Part shown: piece after piece, positions 17,478-26,069 of the stretch | Layout: every line of letters starts with the position of its first letter | Numbering within the stretch: position 1 is the first letter of the stretch | The notes under the pieces: generated by a model | The model's database searches: none | What the model saw: the letters and a program-made list of their open reading frames with translations, nothing else | What the model was told of the DNA's origin: nothing | Position numbers and translations under genes: made by a program | Assembly (NCBI RefSeq): GCF_964036595.1 | Contig: NZ_OZ038523.1 | Location: 2,486,501-2,550,500 of the forward strand | Direction: 5' to 3' | Source: Tenacibaculum sp. 190524A05c | Lineage (GTDB): Bacteria > Bacteroidota > Bacteroidia > Flavobacteriales > Flavobacteriaceae | Length of the DNA stretch: 64,000 nucleotides

Positions 17478-19040
17478 CTAAAAAGGAGTTTTAATATTCA
17501 GTTGTTTACAAAAGTCAGTAATGGTTGTGTCTACTGTTGTAATTTCCTTTTCTAACGTTTGTAATTGATTAGCAACCAAATCTAAATCTACAGGTACTTC
17601 TTCTTCAAACGTATCTACATAACGAGGAATGTTTAAATTATAGTCATTTTCTACAACCTCATCTATAGAGGCTACATAACTAAACTTATCCATAGTTGTA
17701 CGTTCTCTATAGGTATTTACAATTTTATAAACATGCTCTTCTAATAACTTATTTTTATTCCCTTCTTTTTCAAATTCCTTAGAAGCATCAATAAATAAAA
17801 TATTCTCATTATGCACTCTACATTTACTTAGCACCAATATACAAGTTGGTATTCCTGTTCCAAAAAAGATATTAGGAGGCAAACCAATAACGGCATCTAA
17901 ATAGTTAAGATTTTCAATTACATATTGTCGTATGGTTCCTTCAGCAGCACCTCTAAACAATACACCATGTGGTAACACACAAGCCATAGTTCCATTCTCC
18001 GCTAAGTGGTGTACCATGTGTTGTACAAAAGCAAAATCGGCTTTACTAGTTGGTGCTAGTTTTCCGTATTGACTAAAACGATCGTCATTTTCATTTAACG
18101 GATTATTTTTACCTTCCCACTTTGCAGAAAAAGGTGGATTAGCTACAATAGCTTCAAAACGTAAGTCTTTATGTTGAGGCTCTTTTAATGTATCTTCTTG
18201 TTTGATATCAAACTGACGGTAATGTACATCATGTAAAATCATGTTCATACGAGCTAAGTTATACGTAGTTCTGTTTAACTCTTGTCCGTAAAACTCGTCA
18301 ACCTCAACTTCTCTAGCCACACGTAACAATAAAGATCCTGATCCACACGTAGGATCGTACACATTCTTTAAACGTTTTTTTCCTGTAGTAACAATTTGGG
18401 CTAATATTTTAGATACTTGTTGTGGTGTATAAAATTCTCCTGCTTTTTTTCCTGCTCCACTTGCAAACTGAGAAATTAAATATTCGTAGGCATCACCTAA
18501 AACATCTGCTTCTGAATCCTTTAATGCAAAGTCTATTTTATCTAAATGCGATAATACTCTTGCAATTAATGTATTTCTTGCATTAGGACTTCTTCCTAAT
18601 TTAGTACTATTTAGATCTAGGTCTTCAAAAAGTTGATTAAAGTCATCTTCACTTTCAGTACCCATAGTACTTTGTTCAATACTATTTAGAATTTGTTCTA
18701 AATCTTCTAATATAAAATTGCTTTCGTTTTCTATATCGGCATTTCCTTTTTTAGCCATAGAACTAAATAATTCTTCTGGCTTTAAAAAGTACCCTAGTTT
18801 AATTAAAGATTCTTCTCTAATCGCTTCTAAATCTTCAGTATTCGTAACTTTTACATAGTCTTTAACTTTTTCTGTTTCTAATAAGGTATTAGCGTATATG
18901 TATTGTTTTTCTGAAAGGTATTTGTAAAATATAAATCCAAGTATATAATCTCTAAACTCATCTGCATCCATTTTACCACGCAATTCGTTGGCAATATTCC
19001 ATAATTGAGCTTCGAGTAATTTCTTTTGTTCTTCTGACAT
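17478..19040 (-). CDS. hsdM: Type I DNA methyltransferase subunit M
   Basis: 520 aa. N-terminal HsdM helical domain (about 10-150), then the N6-adenine methylase: SAM motif I DPTCGSGSLLLR near 228-240 and catalytic motif IV NPPFSAKW near 300. Phe/Tyr and Pro are conserved. It is the first gene of the island operon. A minus-strand terminator at 19133-19165 blocks read-through from outside, so the operon should have its own promoter in the ~95 bp upstream; a TTTGTTTGGC stretch is there but no clean TAnnTTTG match. Confidence 0.95.
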   Translation of the reverse strand: MSEEQKKLLEAQLWNIANELRGKMDADEFRDYILGFIFYKYLSEKQYIYANTLLETEKVKDYVKVTNTEDLEAIREESLIKLGYFLKPEELFSSMAKKGNADIENESNFILEDLEQILNSIEQSTMGTESEDDFNQLFEDLDLNSTKLGRSPNARNTLIARVLSHLDKIDFALKDSEADVLGDAYEYLISQFASGAGKKAGEFYTPQQVSKILAQIVTTGKKRLKNVYDPTCGSGSLLLRVAREVEVDEFYGQELNRTTYNLARMNMILHDVHYRQFDIKQEDTLKEPQHKDLRFEAIVANPPFSAKWEGKNNPLNENDDRFSQYGKLAPTSKADFAFVQHMVHHLAENGTMACVLPHGVLFRGAAEGTIRQYVIENLNYLDAVIGLPPNIFFGTGIPTCILVLSKCRVHNENILFIDASKEFEKEGNKNKLLEEHVYKIVNTYRERTTMDKFSYVASIDEVVENDYNLNIPRYVDTFEEEVPVDLDLVANQLQTLEKEITTVDTTITDFCKQLNIKTPF

Positions 19041-19132
19041 TAATTCCTAGTTGATTTGAAATTTAAAAATAGGTAAAATTGAAATTTTAATTACACTATT
19101 TGCCAAACAAATCAAAAAACAACTAAACAGAA

Positions 19133-19165
19133 ATAAAAAAGGTTGGCTATTCCACTAAGCCAACC
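19133..19165 (-). terminator. Minus-strand terminator upstream of the hsd operon
   Basis: Perfect 8-bp stem GGTTGGCT / AGCCAACC (19141-19148 with 19158-19165), followed on the minus strand by a T run at 19140-19135. It would stop transcripts arriving from the TetR operon. Confidence 0.7.
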
Positions 19166-19221
19166 CTAAATAAAACATGTAATAATTTGTTCTATTTTAT
19201 CCAAACCTCCTTATAATTGGA

Positions 19222-19270
19222 TTGATTACGGCTCAAGAGGTTGCAGGTTTGAATCCTGCCGAGGTCACAA
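19222..19270 (+). repeat. Right attachment repeat (tRNA-Arg 3' fragment)
   Basis: 49 bp identical to 5960-6008: anticodon stem from its second base, T arm, acceptor 3' strand and three further bases. The 5' acceptor and D arm are missing, so it is not a functional tRNA. It marks the right end of the island. Confidence 0.9.
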
Positions 19271-19308
19271 AAAAAAGGTTTCAAGAAATTGAAACCTTTT
19301 TTTATTTT
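19271..19308. terminator. Bidirectional terminator at the right island junction
   Basis: A-run, stem GGTTTCAA-GAAA-TTGAAACC, then a T-run, so it can work on both strands. On minus it ends the TetR operon; on plus it is probably the original terminator of the tRNA before insertion. Confidence 0.8.
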
Positions 19309-19901
19309 GTTAATGCTTTAATTCTCAAGTGTAAATACTGAGAAACAATATCTTTTAAGCTTAGTTTTTCCTCTTTAAAATGTTCATGATCGGTCATAAT
19401 ATTCATGATAAAGGAATTATCCATTGCCAAAAGCAAGGCAATATTGAAATTTGCAAAAACTCCTGTTTCCATTCCTCTTTTATAAATTAAAGAAAAGGTA
19501 GATAAAATTCCATCTGTAACTTCTTTTATATGATTCCAAATTCGTGGAAAATTCGTTTGAATCTCTTCTAAAAAGTGAATCGAAATCCCTTCAATAGAAT
19601 CACTTATTTTCAGCAAACTTTGTTCATATAAGGAAACTACATCTACGTCATCAGAAAGTTCTTCTATCACCACACCTTTTAAATCATTAAGTACCATTGC
19701 GACCATGGTTGCATAAATCTCCTCTTTAGTTTTAAAATAGGTGTAAATTGTACTTTTACTTTTCTGAGTAAGAATCGCTAAATCATCTAACGTAAGCTTA
19801 TCCAGTTTTTCATTCTGAACCTTATAAAATAGTTCTCGAACCCAAATCTGAGCTTTACTTGACAATTCCTTTCGTTCTGTATCTAAAGCTTTTCTTCCCA
19901 T
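19302..19901 (-). CDS. TetR/AcrR family transcriptional regulator
   Basis: 199 aa. The N-terminal HTH shows LDDLAILTQKSKSTIYTYFKTKEEIYATMV at about residues 39-68, the TetR recognition-helix pattern, followed by a helical ligand domain. It is the last gene of the desaturase-GMC-tetR operon (62 bp after the GMC gene). Its likely target is the perfect inverted repeat over the operon promoter at 23367-23404, giving autoregulation. The ligand is unknown, plausibly a lipid or substrate of the two oxidative enzymes. Confidence 0.9.
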   Translation of the reverse strand: MGRKALDTERKELSSKAQIWVRELFYKVQNEKLDKLTLDDLAILTQKSKSTIYTYFKTKEEIYATMVAMVLNDLKGVVIEELSDDVDVVSLYEQSLLKISDSIEGISIHFLEEIQTNFPRIWNHIKEVTDGILSTFSLIYKRGMETGVFANFNIALLLAMDNSFIMNIMTDHEHFKEEKLSLKDIVSQYLHLRIKALTK

Positions 19902-19963
19902 CTCTAAAATTATCTTTTAATCAATTCCGTTCTTTTAAAACAGCAGTCTAATATATGGATAAG

Positions 19964-21535
19964 TTATTGTTTTGTTGGAATTTTCGACATTGCTAGTTCA
20001 GAAATTGCAGTTATAGATAATGAGGGATTAACACCTGGGTTTGCAGAAATCATAGACCCATCGCAAACATACATATTTTCATATCCATAGATTTTATTGT
20101 TTTTATCTATTACTCCTTCTTCTTTTGTCTTTCCCATAACGGCACCTCCCAATATGTGAGCTGTTGTTGGAGTACCTAATAATACATCGGCAAAATTCGA
20201 AAAAGGTATTGCTTTAACTTTTTGACTCAATAACTTAGCCAATTTTGAAGCTTCAGGAATAAATCCACTTGGTGCTTCGTTGGATTCTTTTTCTGTTTTT
20301 AACTGAGTTACTTTTCCTAATTTTAAACGTAATGTGCTATCCAAAGTTTGCATAAATAATAATACGGTAGTTCTTTTGCTATACGCTTTCGTAAAAATGG
20401 TTTTAAACAACTGAACTGGAGAAGAAAACAACACTCCAAAAACACCAAGAATTCGAACTATTGCATACTTATGTTGAACAGACGGAATTGTTAACGTTCT
20501 AAAAAAACCAGATCCTTTACCATATCGAACAGGCTCTAAATGACTATTCTTATCAATATGTAAAATAGAACCAATTGCGATTCCTTTTGAGTAATCTTTT
20601 GACTTCTTTTCAGTTGATGTTATCAATAACAATGATTCGTTATTTGTTCTGATATTACCACCAACCATTTCAGACAAATTTGGCAACGATTTTTTTTGCT
20701 TCAATTTTAATAACAACGGAACTGTTCCTAAAACTCCACCAGAAAAAACAACTCCCTTTGATTCTACTTTTATAGTTTTTGAAAATTTCGAAGTGCTTTT
20801 TTTAAAATAGATTTCGTAACCAGACGTTCCATTTTTATCTTTAGGTAAAACATCTAAAACTTCATGTTCTGCAACAATTTCAACTCCTAATTTTTGAGCG
20901 AAATACAGATAATTTTTATCTAAAGTATTTTTTGCATTGAATCTACATCCCGTCATACAAGCACCACAATAATTACAGGCAGCTCGATCAGGACCTTCTC
21001 CATTAAAATATGGATCTTTTACTTTTTCTCCAGGTTTACCAAAATGTACAGCAACTTTGGTTGTTGAAAAATGATCTTCTCGCTTTAAGTCTTTTGATAA
21101 ATCTTGTATCAAATGATCTGCAGGACCAAAATATGGATTCTCTTCCGCGCCCAACATCCTGTATGCTTCTTTATAATGCGGTGCCAATTCCGTTTCCCAA
21201 TCATTCAGTCCATTCCAGCTACCCGATGTAAAAAATTCCTTTTTAGGAATTGGTAATGTATTCGCATAAGTAAGTGATCCACCTCCCACTCCTACTCCAG
21301 AAAGTATACTAACATGATTTAGATATGTCATTTTAAAAAAACCAAACAATCGTAATCGAGGTTCCCAAAGCCATTTTTTCAAGTTCCAATTTGTTTTTGG
21401 AAAATCTTTAGGCTTAAACCATTTTCCTTTCTCAATAACTAAAACCGAATATCCTTTTTCTACAAGTCTTAAAGCACTTACAGACCCTCCGAATCCACTA
21501 CCAATAATTACGTAATCGTATTTTTCCTTTGTCAT
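19964..21535 (-). CDS. GMC-type FAD oxidoreductase (cholesterol-oxidase-like)
   Basis: 523 aa. N-terminal FAD-binding DYVIIGSGFGGSVSALRLVE (G-x-G-x-x-G), a second glycine-rich SGVGVGGGSLTYANTLP near 80-95, and the C-terminal GMC part with HILGGAVMG and CDGSMISANPGVNPSLSITA. A Cys-rich stretch CNYCGACMTGC near 187-197, followed by NAKNTLDKNYL, marks the cholesterol-oxidase-like subgroup; whether it holds a metal is not established by the sequence. It is predicted to oxidise an alcohol in a hydrophobic molecule. The gene lies 3 bp after the desaturase-reductase fusion, so the two probably act in sequence on the same lipid. Confidence 0.85.
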   Translation of the reverse strand: MTKEKYDYVIIGSGFGGSVSALRLVEKGYSVLVIEKGKWFKPKDFPKTNWNLKKWLWEPRLRLFGFFKMTYLNHVSILSGVGVGGGSLTYANTLPIPKKEFFTSGSWNGLNDWETELAPHYKEAYRMLGAEENPYFGPADHLIQDLSKDLKREDHFSTTKVAVHFGKPGEKVKDPYFNGEGPDRAACNYCGACMTGCRFNAKNTLDKNYLYFAQKLGVEIVAEHEVLDVLPKDKNGTSGYEIYFKKSTSKFSKTIKVESKGVVFSGGVLGTVPLLLKLKQKKSLPNLSEMVGGNIRTNNESLLLITSTEKKSKDYSKGIAIGSILHIDKNSHLEPVRYGKGSGFFRTLTIPSVQHKYAIVRILGVFGVLFSSPVQLFKTIFTKAYSKRTTVLLFMQTLDSTLRLKLGKVTQLKTEKESNEAPSGFIPEASKLAKLLSQKVKAIPFSNFADVLLGTPTTAHILGGAVMGKTKEEGVIDKNNKIYGYENMYVCDGSMISANPGVNPSLSITAISELAMSKIPTKQ

Positions 21536-21538
21536 ATT

Positions 21539-23368
21539 TTACGATTTAAGTTTTATATCTGATTTAGGTTTACACATACAAGTAAGTATTAAACCTTCCT
21601 TCTTTTCATTTTCTAATAATACAGATTGATCATCTGATTTCCATGTGACTTCTCCATCCTTTAACTCACAAGTACAAGTTCCACATTGCCCCATACTGCA
21701 TGCATAAGGAATCGCGACTTTATTCCTTTTCGCTCCTTCTAAAATAGTTTCAGATTCATAAACCGAGAAACTCTTATTATTCATAGTTATTTGAAACTTT
21801 TGACCAGACGGGGTTTCTTTTTGATAAGAGAACTCTTCAATACTAATTCGGCTTGATAAAATTCCATTTGAGGTCAGTACTTCTTTCGAAGCTTCCATCA
21901 TAGGTGCTGGCCCACAGATATAGTAATTTGTGTACTCTTTAAAATCTATCAGTTCTTTCTGATGAGTTGTAGTCATTAAATCATACGTAATCGTTAATGA
22001 GAATTCATTTTTATACTGTTTTGCGAGCTCTTTTAATTCTTGGTGAAACATTATGTCATTCTCACTTTTACAGCCATAAATCAGCCTTATATTCGACAAA
22101 CCGTCATCTAGAATTTTTTGTATCATGGAAAAGATTGGAGTAATCCCGCTTCCGCCAGCAATAAATAAATGGTTTTTTACTGATTCATCTTCTTGAATAT
22201 TAAATGTTCCAAAAGGACCTGAAACATTCACATACTTTCCAACAGCTAAATAATCTAGGATTCTATTAGACAATTTTCCTCCAGGAACTCTTTTCACCCC
22301 AATTTTCAATTCTCCCGAATTCGGGTTAGAACAAATAGAATAGCATCTGCTTACTTTTTCTCCATCAACTAACATAGAAATTACTACATATTGACCTGCC
22401 TTGAAATGGAATGGAATATCATCGAGCTTCTTAAAAGTTATCTCAGCAGCATCATGAGTTAACATTCTTATACGATCAACTTGAAGAGAATACTTCCAAG
22501 TTCTTCCCTCCAAAACATCAACATACGTATTTCTTTTCTTGAAAATTCTTAAATCCTCAACACCAATTCCTTCAACTGGAGAATGCTTTTCTTTTAAGTC
22601 CTTTTCAATTAACTCAAACTTCTTTTTATAGAGATAAAAAGGAACTCTTGGGTACATATGATGAATTAAATGGTAACTCTGAAAAAAAGATAAAAACTCA
22701 AGACCTGGAACCTTAACAATTCTTGTATTGTAATGTTTATCCATATTATGATGGGGATAGTGCGGCAGCCAATCGAAAGTAAATCCTAAAATTGGCGCTG
22801 CTACTAAAGCAGGGAATAAGAAAACAACAAGGAAATTATACCAAAGATTGAATTGAATAACCAACACAAGGATAGTAAAAATGAATCCTACGAACAGAAT
22901 CGTTTGGACTCTTGTTTTTCTCATGGCTTCATTTTCTTTACTTCGACTTCCTAAAGAAGTCACGTAATAATGTCCTATTAAAGTAAAACATCTTAAAAAA
23001 ACAGATAAAAGATTATTTCCTCTAACATAGCCATCTGGATCTTCCTCTGAATCATTGGTATGCGCATGGTGTTTTAAATGAATTACTTTAAAAGCGCTAA
23101 ATGGAAAGAACAGAAAACAACCGGCTATCCATCCTATTAAACTTTCCAAACTGTGGAATTTTACAATTCCTCTTGAAATATTCCCATGACTAGATTCATG
23201 AACCACAGTAAACATGCTATACGCCAAAAACGCTCCAATTGCGATTGCTGTAAGTTCATTAACAACACTCGCTTCAAATAAATAATATAAAAATCCATAA
23301 GAAGTTAATAACACCGTGAAAAGAATCAATGTTGGGTATGCTAGAGTGCTTTTGTTATTCAATATCAT
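21539..23368 (-). CDS. Fatty acid desaturase/hydroxylase fused to an FAD/2Fe-2S reductase
   Basis: 609 aa with two halves. Residues 1-~270 form a membrane diiron enzyme: histidine boxes HESSH at 57-61, HLKHHAHT from 97 and HLIHH near 235, plus four to six membrane segments. Residues ~280-520 form a ferredoxin-NADP reductase-like unit (RCYSICSNPN for FAD, FIAGGSGITPIFSMI for NAD(P)H). The C-terminal plant-type ferredoxin has CSMGQCGTC and a distal CMC. The fusion lets the enzyme feed itself electrons. It could be a desaturase or hydroxylase; the substrate is not readable. ATG at 23368 sits at the edge of an inverted repeat covering the promoter. Confidence 0.88.
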   Translation of the reverse strand: MILNNKSTLAYPTLILFTVLLTSYGFLYYLFEASVVNELTAIAIGAFLAYSMFTVVHESSHGNISRGIVKFHSLESLIGWIAGCFLFFPFSAFKVIHLKHHAHTNDSEEDPDGYVRGNNLLSVFLRCFTLIGHYYVTSLGSRSKENEAMRKTRVQTILFVGFIFTILVLVIQFNLWYNFLVVFLFPALVAAPILGFTFDWLPHYPHHNMDKHYNTRIVKVPGLEFLSFFQSYHLIHHMYPRVPFYLYKKKFELIEKDLKEKHSPVEGIGVEDLRIFKKRNTYVDVLEGRTWKYSLQVDRIRMLTHDAAEITFKKLDDIPFHFKAGQYVVISMLVDGEKVSRCYSICSNPNSGELKIGVKRVPGGKLSNRILDYLAVGKYVNVSGPFGTFNIQEDESVKNHLFIAGGSGITPIFSMIQKILDDGLSNIRLIYGCKSENDIMFHQELKELAKQYKNEFSLTITYDLMTTTHQKELIDFKEYTNYYICGPAPMMEASKEVLTSNGILSSRISIEEFSYQKETPSGQKFQITMNNKSFSVYESETILEGAKRNKVAIPYACSMGQCGTCTCELKDGEVTWKSDDQSVLLENEKKEGLILTCMCKPKSDIKLKS

Positions 23369-23404
23369 AAATCGAACTATTTTTACAAATATAGTTCGAT
23401 TTAT
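23367..23404. promoter_or_regulatory. Perfect inverted repeat over the promoter, probable TetR operator
   Basis: Arms ATAAATCGAACTAT (23367-23380) and ATAGTTCGATTTAT (23391-23404), 14 bp each, no mismatch, 10-bp spacer. The minus-strand -7 box lies across the spacer and right arm, so a bound dimer would block initiation. The tetR gene is the last gene of the same operon. Confidence 0.8.
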
Positions 23405-23416
23405 GTGTTTTGCAAA
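23386..23416 (-). promoter_or_regulatory. Promoter of the desaturase-GMC-tetR operon
   Basis: On the minus strand TTTG (23416-23413), 19-bp spacer, TATATTTG (23393-23386): an exact match to the Bacteroidota promoter consensus. Predicted start near 23381, leader about 13 nt. Confidence 0.75.
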
Positions 23417-23483
23417 ATAATTCTGTTACAGATGAGATTATACCCGACTGTTTGCTAATATATTACATCAAATATCAAAATTG

Positions 23484-26069
23484 TTAATTATATATAATTC
23501 TAAACATTACATTTGGAGTAAACCCAAGAGAAACCGTATCAGTTGTACCTAAAACTACGTTTGAATTTTGTCCATTTGTTAAGAAGAAACTACGTTGTAA
23601 CTTATTGCTACGATCAAAAATATTTAAGAAAGAAACACCTAGTTTTCCTTTCCATTTTTTATTCTTAGATATATTGAATTGATATGTTGAAGAAAAGTCT
23701 AATCTTTGATAACTTTCTAATCTTCTTCCATTAATATCACCAAAGAAAAACTCTTGTGTTCCATTATTATTTCGCTCTAAAACCTCAGTAAAAGGAATAC
23801 CTGTTCTATACACCCAACCTAGTGAAAAATCAAAATTACCAACCTTGTAATTATGAGACCATCTTAAACGATGTGTTATATCATTATTTCCGGAGAATGG
23901 ATTTCCTTCATTTGTTTGTGGAAAAGTAAACTTAGTATCTCCATAGCTATAACTGATCCAGGAAGTATAATCATTAAAACGTTTTTTCAATAAGAAATTA
24001 ATTCCCTTAGAAGTACTTGAGCCATTAGCAATAATATTAGCATTTGTAGCCACACTTTGCCCCAGTGATGTTAGTCCGTCAATCTTTTTATGATAGGCAT
24101 TTACATCTATCATCCAATCATTTTTTCTAAACACTAATCCACTTGAAAATTGATCGGATTTCAAAATCGGGATTTCATTCTTGTTGGATAAACTCCATAC
24201 ATAATTCTCCAAACCAAAATCATTAGTTGAAAACTCTATAATCTGACTAATATTCTGTTGTTTTTTCTCATAGGAAAAATTCGCCCAGAAATTCGGAAAC
24301 ACTTTCACTTGAGTATAAATTCTAGGAGTAACAAAGAATAATTTTTCAAGCGAGAAATAAGTGTTTCTTAGTCCAATTCGAATATTAAACTTGTCTTCAT
24401 TTTCATATATGTAGTTACTATATAAAGCGTAGATAGTACTTGAACTTGCTTCTTCAATATTATAATCACTATCTGGAGCAAACGAATATGTTCTGCCTAA
24501 ATTATAAGCAACATCATTATTGATTAATTCAAAACCATAACCAATTTGATGATTTTTTCGGAATTGATTTTTAAGTTCTGTTTTAAAACTAAACTCCTTT
24601 ATGGAGTTCTTTTTTAAAGAAGACTGGGAAAAAACTGGATCTACATTTTGACCTCCTATAAACGAATAATTTAAATCATAATCAGAATAGTACACGGTTG
24701 TTTCCTGAGATAATTTTTCATCCCATTGCTTCATCCAATTAGCACCTAATCCAATATTTTTCACATCCAATTGATCCGTTTGTAAAAAAGAACCATCACT
24801 TAAACCAAAACGATAATCCAACTTGTTACTTACAAATAATTGATGCAACATTAATTGATCATTCTCTCCAATTTCTAAGTTTAATTTGGTATTAAAATCT
24901 TGAAAATAGAACCTGTTGTTTTTATCAAAAACTTGATCAACATCATTTTTTTCATTTTGGTCTATAACTGTATTTTGAAATACTTTTTTAGCCAAACTTT
25001 GAAAGGTAGAAGTTTCAAAAAAGTCAGATAATGATCTTCTTCCTGAAACTAAAATTGAAGCTTTTTTTCCTAATGGCATTTTTAAAAAAGCATCAGCGTG
25101 AGTTAGGTTAGATCCAAATGCTGCGCTTATTTCCTTTGCCACTTTCGATTTTGTTCTAATATCTACAACTCCAGAAACATGATTTCCATATTGAGCTCCT
25201 ACACCTTCACTCAACACATTTACTTCCTCAATAATGTATGGATTGAAAGCGGAAATCATTCCAAAAAAGTGAGCAGGATTATATATTCTTATTCCATCAA
25301 ATAAAACCAAATTCTGATCAGGTGTACCTCCTCTAATGTGCAAACCTGATGAAGTTTCATTTGGACTTAATACTCCTGGCAACAATTGAACACTCTGTAA
25401 AATATCTGGCTCGGTTAACCCAGGTAAAATATCTCGTTGTTGTGGTTTTATAGCAATTGACCCATCTTTATTCTTTGAAATACCGTTAACCAAATAACTA
25501 TTAATTAGTACTTCATCTAATTCAGATGAATACTCTTCAATTTCAAAAGTTTTACAATTATTTCCATCAATACTACCAACGGCTTTCTTAATTGTTCTAT
25601 AACCTCCGTAAGAAATTATCAAAATATCATTTTTCTCAGCTTGCTTGAGTTCGAAGTAACCATTTTCATCTGAAAAAACTCCTACTTTTTTTTCTTCAAT
25701 ATAAACGCTAACACCTTCAATGGTTTCTTTGGAGAATATATCTTTTATGTATCCGCATAAAACACCTGGTCTCGGCTTTTTCTTTTCTAGGACTAAAATA
25801 TATCTTTCTGTTGCTCGCTTGAAAATCAAACCAGATTGCTCCTCAAATTTTAGCAATAAATCCTCAAGTGAATCATCATAAGAAACTTTTGTAATTAACT
25901 TATCATTAATTACATCATCTGAATATGAAAATTTAATTTGGTGTAGTTCCTCAAGTTTTTGAAGTATTTGTTTAAGAGGAATTCCTTTTTTTAAGGTTTG
26001 CGAATAAATGTTGTTTACCATTAGCATGGTAAACAATAGACCAATGACCTGAAGTTTTCTAAAACTCAT
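23484..26069 (-). CDS. TonB-dependent receptor with N-terminal STN signalling domain
   Basis: 861 aa outer-membrane transporter. Signal peptide to about residue 23, an STN/secretin-like domain (about 30-90: KGIPLKQILQKLEELHQIKF ...), a carboxypeptidase-like beta-sandwich (about 103-180), the plug (about 205-300: LLPGVLSPNETSSGLHIRGG) and a 22-strand-type barrel to the end. The STN domain contacts the FecR protein encoded just upstream (the start abuts the FecR stop). This is a FecA-like sensor-transporter, not a SusC, and no SusD follows. Ligand unknown; iron chelates or peptides are usual for the type. Confidence 0.9.
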   Translation of the reverse strand: MSFRKLQVIGLLFTMLMVNNIYSQTLKKGIPLKQILQKLEELHQIKFSYSDDVINDKLITKVSYDDSLEDLLLKFEEQSGLIFKRATERYILVLEKKKPRPGVLCGYIKDIFSKETIEGVSVYIEEKKVGVFSDENGYFELKQAEKNDILIISYGGYRTIKKAVGSIDGNNCKTFEIEEYSSELDEVLINSYLVNGISKNKDGSIAIKPQQRDILPGLTEPDILQSVQLLPGVLSPNETSSGLHIRGGTPDQNLVLFDGIRIYNPAHFFGMISAFNPYIIEEVNVLSEGVGAQYGNHVSGVVDIRTKSKVAKEISAAFGSNLTHADAFLKMPLGKKASILVSGRRSLSDFFETSTFQSLAKKVFQNTVIDQNEKNDVDQVFDKNNRFYFQDFNTKLNLEIGENDQLMLHQLFVSNKLDYRFGLSDGSFLQTDQLDVKNIGLGANWMKQWDEKLSQETTVYYSDYDLNYSFIGGQNVDPVFSQSSLKKNSIKEFSFKTELKNQFRKNHQIGYGFELINNDVAYNLGRTYSFAPDSDYNIEEASSSTIYALYSNYIYENEDKFNIRIGLRNTYFSLEKLFFVTPRIYTQVKVFPNFWANFSYEKKQQNISQIIEFSTNDFGLENYVWSLSNKNEIPILKSDQFSSGLVFRKNDWMIDVNAYHKKIDGLTSLGQSVATNANIIANGSSTSKGINFLLKKRFNDYTSWISYSYGDTKFTFPQTNEGNPFSGNNDITHRLRWSHNYKVGNFDFSLGWVYRTGIPFTEVLERNNNGTQEFFFGDINGRRLESYQRLDFSSTYQFNISKNKKWKGKLGVSFLNIFDRSNKLQRSFFLTNGQNSNVVLGTTDTVSLGFTPNVMFRIIYN

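Larger units (their letters stand above)
5960..19270. mobile_element. tRNA-Arg-integrated defence island, no integrase seen
   Basis: About 13.3 kb bounded by 49-bp direct repeats of the tRNA-Arg 3' half. It carries nine co-directional minus-strand genes: hsdM, hsdS, pentapeptide-like membrane protein, two GIY-YIG genes, hsdR, AAA ATPase, HNH nuclease and an HTH/coiled-coil protein. No tyrosine or serine recombinase, excisionase, transposase or plasmid gene is recognisable inside the repeats. It may be moved in trans, be a decayed element, or have arisen by homologous exchange at related tRNA loci. Confidence 0.75.

Noticed and set aside
19222-19270. Second tRNA-Arg
   Set aside because: Only the anticodon arm, T arm and 3' acceptor strand are present; the 5' acceptor strand and D arm are missing, so it is an attachment remnant.
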